Source of the DNA: JALOAD01 sp023228995 [NCBI: Candidatus Muiribacterium halophilum] | Lineage (GTDB): Bacteria; Muiribacteriota; Muiribacteriia; Muiribacteriales | Length of the DNA: 7,108 nucleotides | Assembly (NCBI GenBank): GCA_023228995.1 | Contig: JALOAD010000094.1 | Span: forward strand, 1 to 7,108 | Direction of reading: 5' to 3' | In this document: piece after piece, positions 1 through 4,879 of the stretch | Position numbering within the stretch: the stretch's first letter is position 1 | How the letters are laid out: each line of letters starts with the position of its first letter | Position numbers and translations under genes: made by a program | Notes under the pieces: generated by a model | The model's database searches: none | The model's input: the letters and a program-made list of their open reading frames with translations, nothing else | What the model was told of the DNA's origin: nothing

Positions 1-1108
1 TGTTATTACAAGAGAATTTGAGTTTGAAAAAGGTGATTATTATGATTTTGTAACTCTTAGAAGATCGTATCAGAATCTTTCTAATACAGGTTATTTTAAT
101 AAAGTTGATTTTGTTCCTGAAAACGATGTTGATGGAAATGTTAATATGAAAGTATCGGTTGAGGAAGGTGAAACTGGAGCTTTTAGATTTGGTGGTACTT
201 ATGGAGATGAAAACGGTTTGTCAGGTCTTCTTGAACTTTCTGATAAAAACTTTAGAGGAACTGGAATCAATCTTAAAATGAAAGCTGAATTTGGTGGAAT
301 GGATAATTATGAGCTTGGTTATTTTAATCCAAGATGGAAAGATAAAAAGATAAGTCAAGGATTTAATCTTTATAGAACAAAATATGATAGGGATAAATAT
401 AGTGATACAACTGGTAATTACCTTTATTCTTATGATGAGTTAAGAAAAGGTGCAAATGTTTCTTGGGGAATAAATCTAACAAGATTTACTAAATTTAGTT
501 TAGCTTTTTACGATGAAAATATCGAGATAATTCCACAAAAACCAGGTCTTAGTGATGATCATCTTCAAACTTTTAAAATAGGAGTTTCAAAAAGTATTAC
601 AGATAATGTTTTTTATCCAGAATTTGGGTATAGTACTAGTTCTTCTATTGAATTGACAGGATCTCCGTTTAAAGGTAAAGATGATTTTTCAAGATATACT
701 ACAGATTTTAGATATTACAAAAAAATGTCTTCTAAACTTGTATTTGCTTCAAGGATTAAATACGGAAAAACTGATATTCGTAAAGGTGTTGTAGAAGATT
801 ATGAAAAATTTTCTCTTGGTGGTGGTACAAGTATAAGAGGTTATAAATCAAGAGAATTTCTTGGTGAAGAAATTCTTCTTGGAAATATTGAATTTAGATG
901 GAGTTTTGGTGATAGTTTTAAAATATTTGCTTTTACTGATAAAGGAAATATGGATTTTGATACTTCAAAAAAACTTGGAGAAAAAACAGGTACAGGGTTT
1001 GGCGTGCTTTTTAAAACTCCTTTTGGTATGATAAGACTTGATTGGGGTACACCTGACGAAGATGGACGAAAGACTAAAAACTATTTTAATTTTGGGACTA
1101 TGTTTTAA
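1..1108 (+). CDS. bamA: BamA/Omp85 outer-membrane protein assembly factor, 3' part (5' end outside window)
   Basis: The reading frame is open from the first base (first full codon at base 2) and gives 368 visible residues, so the N-terminus and most POTRA domains lie upstream. Visible residues 1-60 look like the end of the last POTRA domain: a REF...KGD...L segment, then NTGYF, then a V-rich strand ending in VEEGETG. The rest is a membrane beta-barrel with alternating strands. The Omp85 hallmark IRGY in LGGGTSIRGY is at 833-844, where the family has the (V/I)RG(F/Y) motif of loop 6. A PFGMIRLDWG strand follows near the end, and the protein finishes FNFGTMF with the terminal Phe typical of a beta-signal. 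In the family this protein inserts beta-barrel proteins into the outer membrane. The barrel is about 300 residues, compact with short loops. TamA or another Omp85 member is possible because the POTRA count is not visible. The stop codon shares one base with the next start (TAATG). Confidence 0.9.
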   Translation, partial: VITREFEFEKGDYYDFVTLRRSYQNLSNTGYFNKVDFVPENDVDGNVNMKVSVEEGETGAFRFGGTYGDENGLSGLLELSDKNFRGTGINLKMKAEFGGMDNYELGYFNPRWKDKKISQGFNLYRTKYDRDKYSDTTGNYLYSYDELRKGANVSWGINLTRFTKFSLAFYDENIEIIPQKPGLSDDHLQTFKIGVSKSITDNVFYPEFGYSTSSSIELTGSPFKGKDDFSRYTTDFRYYKKMSSKLVFASRIKYGKTDIRKGVVEDYEKFSLGGGTSIRGYKSREFLGEEILLGNIEFRWSFGDSFKIFAFTDKGNMDFDTSKKLGEKTGTGFGVLFKTPFGMIRLDWGTPDEDGRKTKNYFNFGTMF

Positions 1109-1719
1109 TGAAAAAAAGTATTGATGAAATATCTATAGAGAATTTATCGCATTTTATAAAAACTCCTCTGGCTATAATCACTGGATATTGTGATATTGTA
1201 AATGATGGTATGGCAGGAGAAATAAATGCTGAACAAAAAGAATATATTTCAAAAATAAAGAATGAAGTTGCTAAAGTTGATGATTTTCTTAATATTTTTA
1301 TAGATAATGTTGAAAAGAGTTTTAAAGAAGAATTTGAAAAGAGATTTGATGTAAATCTTGTTGATACATTAAAAGAATTATTTATGATAATTTATTCGCA
1401 ATCTGAAAAAAACAGAGTATTTCCTGATTTTATAATGCCTGATATAGATATTATTCTTAATGTAGATGAACAGTTTGATAAAGCTTTTATGCTTGTTTTA
1501 AGAGAGTTTATAAAGATAATGAATAAAGATCAGTTTCTTAAACTTGAAATTGATAGTAAAAAAAATAATATTACTATTTGGGCTGATAAAAATAATTTAA
1601 AAACAGATATTTTAAGTTTGAAATCTAATTTTCTTTTTATTACAGGTAAAGTTATGCTTGAAACTGTTGGTTTAAAAGTTGTTATAAAAGACAATAGGAT
1701 AATTATTTTTTATGGTTGA
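1108..1719 (+). CDS. HisKA-type protein with degenerate ATPase domain (putative pseudo-histidine kinase)
   Basis: This is a 203-residue protein with no signal peptide, membrane segment or sensor domain. Residues about 8-68 match a histidine-kinase dimerisation domain: LSHFIKTPL (H15, T19, P20) stands where kinases have SH(E/D)LRTPL, followed by GY...DG.AGE and AEQKEYI. The acidic residue after the His is Phe16. Residues about 85-203 keep the outline of a HATPase fold (a helix at 126-138, strand pairs at 144-158 and 189-202). However, the N-box Asn residues are gone (VLREFIKIM at 130-138), and no DxGxG or GxGxG box or ATP lid is seen. Known kinases need these for ATP binding, so I infer it does not autophosphorylate. 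It could be a dimerising scaffold, a phosphotransfer protein phosphorylated by another kinase, or a partner-binding regulator. It starts on the last base of bamA's stop and overlaps ddl by 8 nt, so expression is probably tied to both. The HisKA resemblance is solid; the role is unknown. Confidence 0.75.
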   Translation: MKKSIDEISIENLSHFIKTPLAIITGYCDIVNDGMAGEINAEQKEYISKIKNEVAKVDDFLNIFIDNVEKSFKEEFEKRFDVNLVDTLKELFMIIYSQSEKNRVFPDFIMPDIDIILNVDEQFDKAFMLVLREFIKIMNKDQFLKLEIDSKKNNITIWADKNNLKTDILSLKSNFLFITGKVMLETVGLKVVIKDNRIIIFYG

Positions 1720-2620
1720 TATAAAAAAAATCGGACTTATTTCAGGTGGACTTTCAAAAGAAAGAGATATTTCAATTAAAAGTGCTAAAAATATAAGAAG
1801 AATTCTTAATAATTTAGGATTTAAAGTAATTGAGCTTGATATAGATAATATTCTTATTCCAACATTAAAAAATGAAAATTTAAAATTTGTTTATAATATA
1901 CTTCATGGTAAATACGGTGAAGATGGCTTTATACAGGGATTTTTTGAAACGCTTGGAATAAAATATACAGGTTCAAAAGTTCTTGGTTCTTCAATTTGCA
2001 ATAATAAAGTTTTTACAAAAAAGATTTTAATGTCAAGTAATGTAAATACTCCTGAATTTGCTCTTATTAGAAATAAAGAAGATATATTTCATAATACTTT
2101 AGATTTTCCTGTTGTATGTAAACCTGTTGATGAGGGTTCAAGTATTGGTGTCGAAATAATTACAGATACTCAGGGACTTATTGAGTATATTGATAAAAAT
2201 CTTTGTATTTATAATGAGATTCTTGTTGAAAAATATATTGAAGGAATGGAAATTACTGTTTCTATAATTGGTAATGAACATTTAACTGTGCTTCCTGTTC
2301 TTGAATTATGTCCTAAAAAACAATTTTATGATTTTGAGGCAAAATATACTCCAGGTATGACAGATTTTATTCTTCCAGCACGAATTAGTGACAGTTTGTT
2401 AAAAAAAGTTGAAGATACAGCTTTAGAAGCCCATAGATCCTGTTATTGCTTTGGTGTTTCAAGAATTGATATGATAATTGGGAATAAAGATAATATTCCT
2501 TATGTTCTTGAGATAAATACTTCTCCTGGAATGACAGATCAGTCTGATTTACCTGCTCAGGCTAAATACGCAGGTTTTAGTGAAGAAAAACTGATTGAAG
2601 AAATATTGAAAAGTATGTGA
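1712..2620 (+). CDS. ddl: D-alanine--D-alanine ligase
   Basis: This cytoplasmic ATP-grasp enzyme joins two D-alanines into the dipeptide used by MurF for the peptidoglycan stem. Its 302 residues match the short DdlB-type length. Motifs in order are SGGLSKERDIS (11-21, with the substrate-side Glu17), HGKYGEDG (65-72), Lys99, CKPVDEGSSIGV (136-147, ATP-binding Lys137), EKYIEGME (173-180), the omega loop FYDFEAKYTPG (205-215), SRID (250-253) and the signature LEINTSPGMT (266-275, metal ligands Glu267 and Asn269). Tyr212 in EAKY sits where D-Ala-D-Ala ligases have Tyr and D-Ala-D-Lac ligases have Phe, so D-Ala is the expected second substrate. The ATG lies inside the end of the preceding gene (8-nt overlap), with only a weak AGGA 12 nt upstream, so translational coupling is likely. 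Ddl is usually beside mur/fts genes; lying directly behind bamA is less common. The gene looks intact. Confidence 0.96.
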   Translation: MVDIKKIGLISGGLSKERDISIKSAKNIRRILNNLGFKVIELDIDNILIPTLKNENLKFVYNILHGKYGEDGFIQGFFETLGIKYTGSKVLGSSICNNKVFTKKILMSSNVNTPEFALIRNKEDIFHNTLDFPVVCKPVDEGSSIGVEIITDTQGLIEYIDKNLCIYNEILVEKYIEGMEITVSIIGNEHLTVLPVLELCPKKQFYDFEAKYTPGMTDFILPARISDSLLKKVEDTALEAHRSCYCFGVSRIDMIIGNKDNIPYVLEINTSPGMTDQSDLPAQAKYAGFSEEKLIEEILKSM

Positions 2621-2633
2621 GGTTTTTAATTTT

Positions 2634-3149
2634 ATGCTCACTCAAAATGAGCTTATTGAAAAAGTTTTAATTAAAGAAAGACTTTTGAGATTCTGGATAA
2701 AAGAATATAATTTAAAGAAATTTGTTAATTCCAGAAAAACAGGAAATCTTTATAATGAAGAGATTGTTTATTTTATTAATTGTATAAAATATTTAAAAGA
2801 TAGTGATGTATTTTCAACAAATGGTATTAAAAATATTGTAAAGAGTTTGAAAAAACAAAATAAATCTCTTATTGAACTTGATTTTTTAAAAGAATATTCT
2901 CTTAGTTTTGATAAAAATATTGCTTATTATGATGATTTAAAAGAAAATTTAAATGAAAATAACAAAGATACAAGTATCGAAGATACAAGTATTGAGGATA
3001 AATATATAAAAAACATTATGGAAGCAGAATTGCTTATTGGTTCTAATAAAAAGAAGGAAGCTAAAATTCTTCTTAAAGAAGTTAGTTTAAAAAGTAGTCT
3101 TTATAATAGAATTGCTTTTGAGATGCTTTCTATGATAGATGAGGATTGA
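2634..3149 (+). CDS. MerR-type helix-turn-helix protein
   Basis: The product has 171 residues. Residues 1-72 resemble a MerR-family DNA-binding domain: an N-terminal helix-turn-helix, LLRFWIKEY (17-25) where the family has LRYWE, a basic wing (28-38), LYNEEIVYFINCIKYL (39-54) matching the usual Y-x-E-(E/D)-hydrophobic helix, and NGIKNIVKSL (63-72) matching the 'IKGIKK.L' helix. The C-terminal part has no recognisable ligand domain. An acidic, Asn-rich linker (about 101-124) contains DTSIE twice in tandem, followed by a helical stretch (126-168, IMEAELLIGSNKKKEAKILLKE) that resembles a single TPR-like helix pair; that last reading is weak. It follows ddl by 13 nt, with a modest TGAGG ribosome site 11 nt from the ATG. 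Single-HTH MerR-like proteins of this kind often have no known inducer, and the target genes cannot be read from the sequence. It may act on its own operon or elsewhere. Confidence 0.72.
   Translation: MLTQNELIEKVLIKERLLRFWIKEYNLKKFVNSRKTGNLYNEEIVYFINCIKYLKDSDVFSTNGIKNIVKSLKKQNKSLIELDFLKEYSLSFDKNIAYYDDLKENLNENNKDTSIEDTSIEDKYIKNIMEAELLIGSNKKKEAKILLKEVSLKSSLYNRIAFEMLSMIDED
2967..2996 (+). repeat. 15-bp tandem duplication inside the MerR-like gene
   Basis: Two adjacent 15-bp copies, GATACAAGTATCGAA and GATACAAGTATTGAG, differ at two third-codon positions and both encode Asp-Thr-Ser-Ile-Glu. The copies are in frame and lie in the acidic linker between the DNA-binding domain and the C-terminal helices. 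The synonymous differences mean the duplication is not brand new, or that the peptide is kept by selection. Confidence 0.85.
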
Positions 3150-3538
3150 TGAAAAAAGATAATTTAATTTTCTTTATTATATTTTTAACAGGTATTTCTT
3201 TTATTATTCTTGGTTCTTTATTTGCAAAGGCTAATTTTTTATATGCTGTGGATAATAGAATTGAATTAAATCAAAAACTTATAAAAGATGAGATTAAAGA
3301 AAAATTTCAATATGATTTTCCAGAAGATATTATATATAAAATGAATTTTAGTGATATTTTAATTAAAATAAAGAAAAACAAAGATTTTTCAAAATATAAA
3401 GATGAAGTTTTGGAAAATATTAAAATATTTAACAATGAGATAAAAGAGTTAAATAAGATAATTGAAAAATTTCCAAATAATATTGTGTGTGATATTATGA
3501 AAATAAGTAAAAAAAAGGAAATTGAATTTTCTGAATAA
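3149..3538 (+). CDS. Hypothetical single-pass membrane protein
   Basis: I do not recognise this 129-residue product. It has a short basic N-terminus (MKKDN), one strong hydrophobic segment at about 6-26 (an uncleaved signal anchor or signal peptide; the end, FAKANFLYAVD, could hold a cleavage site), then about 100 hydrophilic, Lys/Glu/Ile-rich, mostly helical residues with no motif I can name. The tail is therefore predicted to lie outside the cytoplasmic membrane, in the periplasm. The ATG at 3149 overlaps the preceding TGA by one base, as at the bamA junction, and has GAGG (3141-3144) 4 nt upstream. A TTG three bases earlier (3146) is in frame but less likely. Its place between a MerR-like gene and a vitamin transporter gives no firm clue. 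Length, the single hydrophobic segment and operon position support a real gene. Confidence 0.7.
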   Translation: MKKDNLIFFIIFLTGISFIILGSLFAKANFLYAVDNRIELNQKLIKDEIKEKFQYDFPEDIIYKMNFSDILIKIKKNKDFSKYKDEVLENIKIFNNEIKELNKIIEKFPNNIVCDIMKISKKKEIEFSE

Positions 3539-3543
3539 TGTTT

Positions 3544-3562
3544 AAAGGAGAGTTTTAATTTG
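3544..3562 (+). promoter_or_regulatory. Strong ribosome binding site with TTG start for the RibU-like gene
   Basis: AAAGGAGAG at 3544-3552 lies about 9 nt before a TTG at 3560. No in-frame ATG occurs until residue 25, inside the first membrane helix, so TTG is the most likely start. This is the only gene of the upstream string with a near-perfect Shine-Dalgarno site. It is also the one with the largest gap to its neighbour (21 nt), so it may be translated independently of the gene before it. Confidence 0.75.
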
Positions 3563-4099
3563 ACTCAAAAAAATTATGATTTGAGAAAACTTATTAATAT
3601 ATCTATTTTTTCTGTATTAGGTTTTCTTATTATGTTTTTTACAGAAATATCTGTTTTTCCAGCTGCTTTTTTTCTTAAATATGATTGTTCTGAGATAACT
3701 TCGCTTCTTATTGCATTCAAATATGGTCCTCAGGCTGGTATTTTGACAGTTATAATAAGAAATATGCTTTTTTTTATGATGAAAGAAGGCGGTGGATTGG
3801 CAGGAATTATTGCTTCGACTTTTTCAAGTGTTTTATTTGTTTTAATAGCTTCTTTATATTATTCAAAAAGAAAAAATATGAATACTGTGTATTTATCTTT
3901 GTTTTTTGCAATAATTATTAATGCTGCTGCTATGGTTCCAATTAATTATAGTCTTATAACTTATATTTATAAAATACCCGTAGATATGGGGTCTACAATA
4001 ATTTATGGTGTTATACCATTTAATATTTTTAAAGGTATTCTTAACAGTGTTATTTTACTTTTTGTATATAAAAAAATATGGAGATTTTTAGAAAAATGA
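3560..4099 (+). CDS. ECF transporter S component, RibU-like (probable riboflavin uptake)
   Basis: This 179-residue integral membrane protein has about five or six hydrophobic segments (roughly 10-30, 44-54, 58-75, 79-101, 109-135, 146-172). The pattern FLIMFFTEISVFPAAFFLKYD followed by SEITSLLIAFKYGPQAG (44-60) and IIRNMLFFMM (65-74) matches the RibU group of S components, where family members have F-K-x-D-x-S-(D/E)-x-P-x-L-L...F-x-x-G-P-x-x-G and a K/R-N-x-L-x-x-x-x segment. S components bind the vitamin in the membrane and work with a shared energising module (EcfA, EcfA', EcfT), which is not in this window. Riboflavin is the best guess; another flavin precursor or a different vitamin is possible. 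No FMN riboswitch is visible upstream, as expected for a gene inside an operon. It starts with TTG behind a strong ribosome site. An 8-T run at 3768-3775 is present but unremarkable in such AT-rich DNA. Confidence 0.82.
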   Translation: MTQKNYDLRKLINISIFSVLGFLIMFFTEISVFPAAFFLKYDCSEITSLLIAFKYGPQAGILTVIIRNMLFFMMKEGGGLAGIIASTFSSVLFVLIASLYYSKRKNMNTVYLSLFFAIIINAAAMVPINYSLITYIYKIPVDMGSTIIYGVIPFNIFKGILNSVILLFVYKKIWRFLEK

Positions 4100-4500
4100 A
4101 AATTAAAAATAAAAAATTGTATTTGTTGAATTCAAATATTCAGGAAGAGCTTTTTTTAGATATGAAAGATTTTCTTAATTGGATTAGATATTTTAGAAAT
4201 GATATTTATGTTCTTGATGAAGTTTATGAAAAGTATAAAGATGTTTTTGAAATTTATAATATTACTTTTGATGAATTTGTAACAAGAACTGAGCTTATTG
4301 AACATATTACGAAAAGAAAAAAGAAATCTAGTATAGTTTTAATTGAAGATAATTGTAATGATGTTGAAGATTTAGCTGATATAGTTTTTTGGACTGGTGA
4401 TGTTACTTGTTGTGATAAAGGTTGTGAATTTTATTATGTAAAGAATTTTTCAATGATAAAAGAAACTTTACAGACTATACATGAAGTTTCAAAAGACTGA
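4096..4500 (+). CDS. Hypothetical protein with C-terminal cysteine cluster
   Basis: I do not recognise this protein. From the ATG at 4096 it has 134 residues. That start overlaps the RibU-like stop as ATGA and has GGAGA at 4080-4084 about 11 nt upstream. An in-frame ATG at 4078 would add six residues but has no ribosome site. The product is soluble, with no signal or membrane segment. The N-terminal half is aromatic and acidic (LDMKDFLNWIRYFRNDIYVLDE), followed by a basic patch KRKKK (73-77), a strand-like IVLIEDN (80-86), an acidic helix DVEDLADIVFW (89-99) and GDVTCCDKGCEFYY (101-114). Cys105, Cys106 and Cys110, with Cys87, could bind a metal or be redox-active; this is inference from spacing only. 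It is the last gene before the inverted repeat at 4515 and seems to close the operon. Confidence 0.68.
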   Translation: MKIKNKKLYLLNSNIQEELFLDMKDFLNWIRYFRNDIYVLDEVYEKYKDVFEIYNITFDEFVTRTELIEHITKRKKKSSIVLIEDNCNDVEDLADIVFWTGDVTCCDKGCEFYYVKNFSMIKETLQTIHEVSKD

Positions 4501-4508
4501 TTTTATTT

Positions 4509-4573
4509 AAAAAAAATGCGAGATTATTCAAAATAGTATTAAAAAAACAAACTACTTTGAACAACCTCGCATT
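4509..4573 (-). terminator. 23-bp inverted repeat; probable intrinsic terminator, best formed on the - strand
   Basis: Arms 4515-4537 and 4551-4573 form a 23-bp stem with a 13-nt loop, 14 nt after the last operon gene. The outer 8 bp (AATGCGAG/CTCGCATT) are perfect. At three inner positions the + strand has A opposite C, a mismatch, while the - strand transcript would have G opposite U, a wobble pair. So the - strand RNA forms an unbroken 23-bp stem. It is also the - strand copy that is followed by a run of T (complement of the A run at 4509-4516); on the + strand the stem is followed by AAAAGAG. By sequence it is therefore an intrinsic terminator for leftward transcription. Its position just behind a + strand operon suggests it may also help end that transcript, though without a U tract. 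Confidence 0.65.
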
Positions 4574-4644
4574 AAAAGAGAGGGTAAAACTTCACTTGTC
4601 TTTTTATCGGTTTTTTGTAAAAGTAATTTAGAAAAAATAATAAA

Positions 4645-4673
4645 TTGAAAATTATTATTAATTATTTTATAAT
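4645..4673 (+). promoter_or_regulatory. Near-consensus sigma70-type promoter upstream of ahcY
   Basis: TTGAAA (4645-4650) and TATAAT (4668-4673) are separated by exactly 17 nt, giving 5 of 6 and 6 of 6 matches to the consensus. Transcription would start near 4680, about 200 nt before the ahcY ATG, so the tandem repeats and both palindromes would lie in the 5' leader. The region is very AT-rich, which raises the odds of a chance match. Confidence 0.6.
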
Positions 4674-4690
4674 TTGGAAATATTTAAATG

Positions 4691-4730
4691 GTGAAATAGT
4701 GAAATGGTGAAATAGTGAAATAGTGAAATG
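4691..4730 (+). repeat. Five tandem copies of an 8-bp repeat, GTGAAATR
   Basis: The copies are GTGAAATA, GTGAAATG, GTGAAATA, GTGAAATA and GTGAAATG, starting at 4691, 4699, 4707, 4715 and 4723. They differ only at the last base (A or G). An AAATG just before could be a decayed sixth copy. The array is non-coding and lies between the candidate promoter at 4645 and the palindromes. Short arrays like this can vary in copy number by slippage. Confidence 0.9.
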
Positions 4731-4757
4731 GGAAAAGCTATAAATCCACTTCACACA

Positions 4758-4778
4758 AAAATGTTCACCGAACATTTT
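4758..4778. promoter_or_regulatory. Palindrome 1: possible operator or RNA hairpin (AAAATGTTC-N3-GAACATTTT)
   Basis: Nine-base arms AAAATGTTC (4758-4766) and GAACATTTT (4770-4778) flank ACC. The sequence is followed by AATTCGCC and then a near copy of the whole unit. Dyad symmetry of this size is typical of a dimeric repressor's site, but it would also make a 9-bp RNA hairpin with a 3-nt loop. The cognate protein is unknown. Confidence 0.65.
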
Positions 4779-4788
4779 AATTCGCCAA

Positions 4789-4809
4789 AAAATGTTCATT
4801 GAACATTTT
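4789..4809. promoter_or_regulatory. Palindrome 2: second copy, overlapping a possible -35 box
   Basis: AAAATGTTCA (4789-4798), a central T, and TGAACATTTT (4800-4809) form a perfect 10-base-arm palindrome. Its centre (4799) is 31 bp from that of palindrome 1 (4768), close to three helical turns, so two bound dimers would sit on the same DNA face. Both units are followed by a related tail (RATTCGCY). The right edge overlaps the candidate -35 box TTGATT at 4808-4813. Confidence 0.68.
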
Positions 4810-4836
4810 GATTCGCTATCTCGCAGGTTTTATATA
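4808..4836 (+). promoter_or_regulatory. Possible second, weaker ahcY promoter
   Basis: TTGATT (4808-4813) is followed 17 nt later by TATATA (4831-4836). A TATAAT at 4833-4838 gives a better -10 but a 19-nt spacer. Transcription would start near 4845 and give a short leader of about 35 nt. The -35 box overlaps the second palindrome, which would make repression by a bound protein simple. The assignment is tentative given the AT content. Confidence 0.4.
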
Positions 4837-4865
4837 ATTATTTTAGTAATATTAATAAAAAATAT

Positions 4866-4871
4866 AAGGAG
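4866..4871 (+). promoter_or_regulatory. Ribosome binding site deciding the ahcY start
   Basis: AAGGAG lies 8 nt before the ATG at 4880, which is ideal spacing. It favours this start over the in-frame ATG at 4898 (residue 7). Confidence 0.85.
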
Positions 4872-4879
4872 TTTTAAAA

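Larger units (their letters stand above)
4501..4879. other. Intergenic region without protein genes, rich in repeats and signals
   Basis: No credible coding frame on either strand is seen in these 379 bases. From left to right they hold a long inverted repeat (4515-4573), a stretch with T runs but no clear structure (4574-4644), a near-consensus promoter (4645-4673), five 8-bp tandem repeats (4691-4730), a small imperfect inverted repeat (GTGAAATGG 4723-4731 with CCACTTCAC 4746-4754), two near-identical palindromes (4758-4778, 4789-4809), a second possible promoter (4808-4836) and the ahcY ribosome site (4866-4871). The 8-mers TGCGAGAT (4517-4524) and ATCTCGCA (4818-4825) are exact inverted copies near the two ends. 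Confidence 0.8.

Noticed and set aside
3146-3151. TTG at 3146 as the start of the membrane protein
   Set aside because: The ATG at 3149 is immediately next to it, has better spacing to GAGG and repeats the one-base stop/start overlap seen at the bamA junction.
3768-3775. T8 run in the RibU-like gene as a phase-variation switch
   Set aside because: Runs of this length are expected in DNA this AT-rich, the frame is intact, and vitamin transporters are not typical phase-variable genes.
4078-4095. ATG at 4078 as the start of the cysteine-cluster protein
   Set aside because: No ribosome site precedes it; the ATG at 4096 forms a standard ATGA overlap and has GGAGA upstream.
4723-4754. Using the small inverted repeat (GTGAAATGG/CCACTTCAC) and palindrome 1 as further proof of - strand RNA
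   Set aside because: Each has one A-opposite-C site favouring the - strand, but the first can also extend by a G-U pair on the + strand and the second falls within a hairpin loop, so neither is informative.
4691-4809. CRISPR-like array
   Set aside because: The repeats are 8 bp with no spacers, and the two 31-bp palindrome units are directly adjacent; there is no cas gene in the window.
4758-4809. LexA (SOS) boxes
   Set aside because: The Bacillus-type box is GAAC-N4-GTTC; here the half-sites are in the opposite order with a 3-nt centre.
4674-4879. SAH or SAM riboswitch in the ahcY leader
   Set aside because: None of the conserved GC-rich helices or core motifs of those classes is recognisable; the leader is AT-rich with simple palindromes. 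A covariance-model search would settle it.
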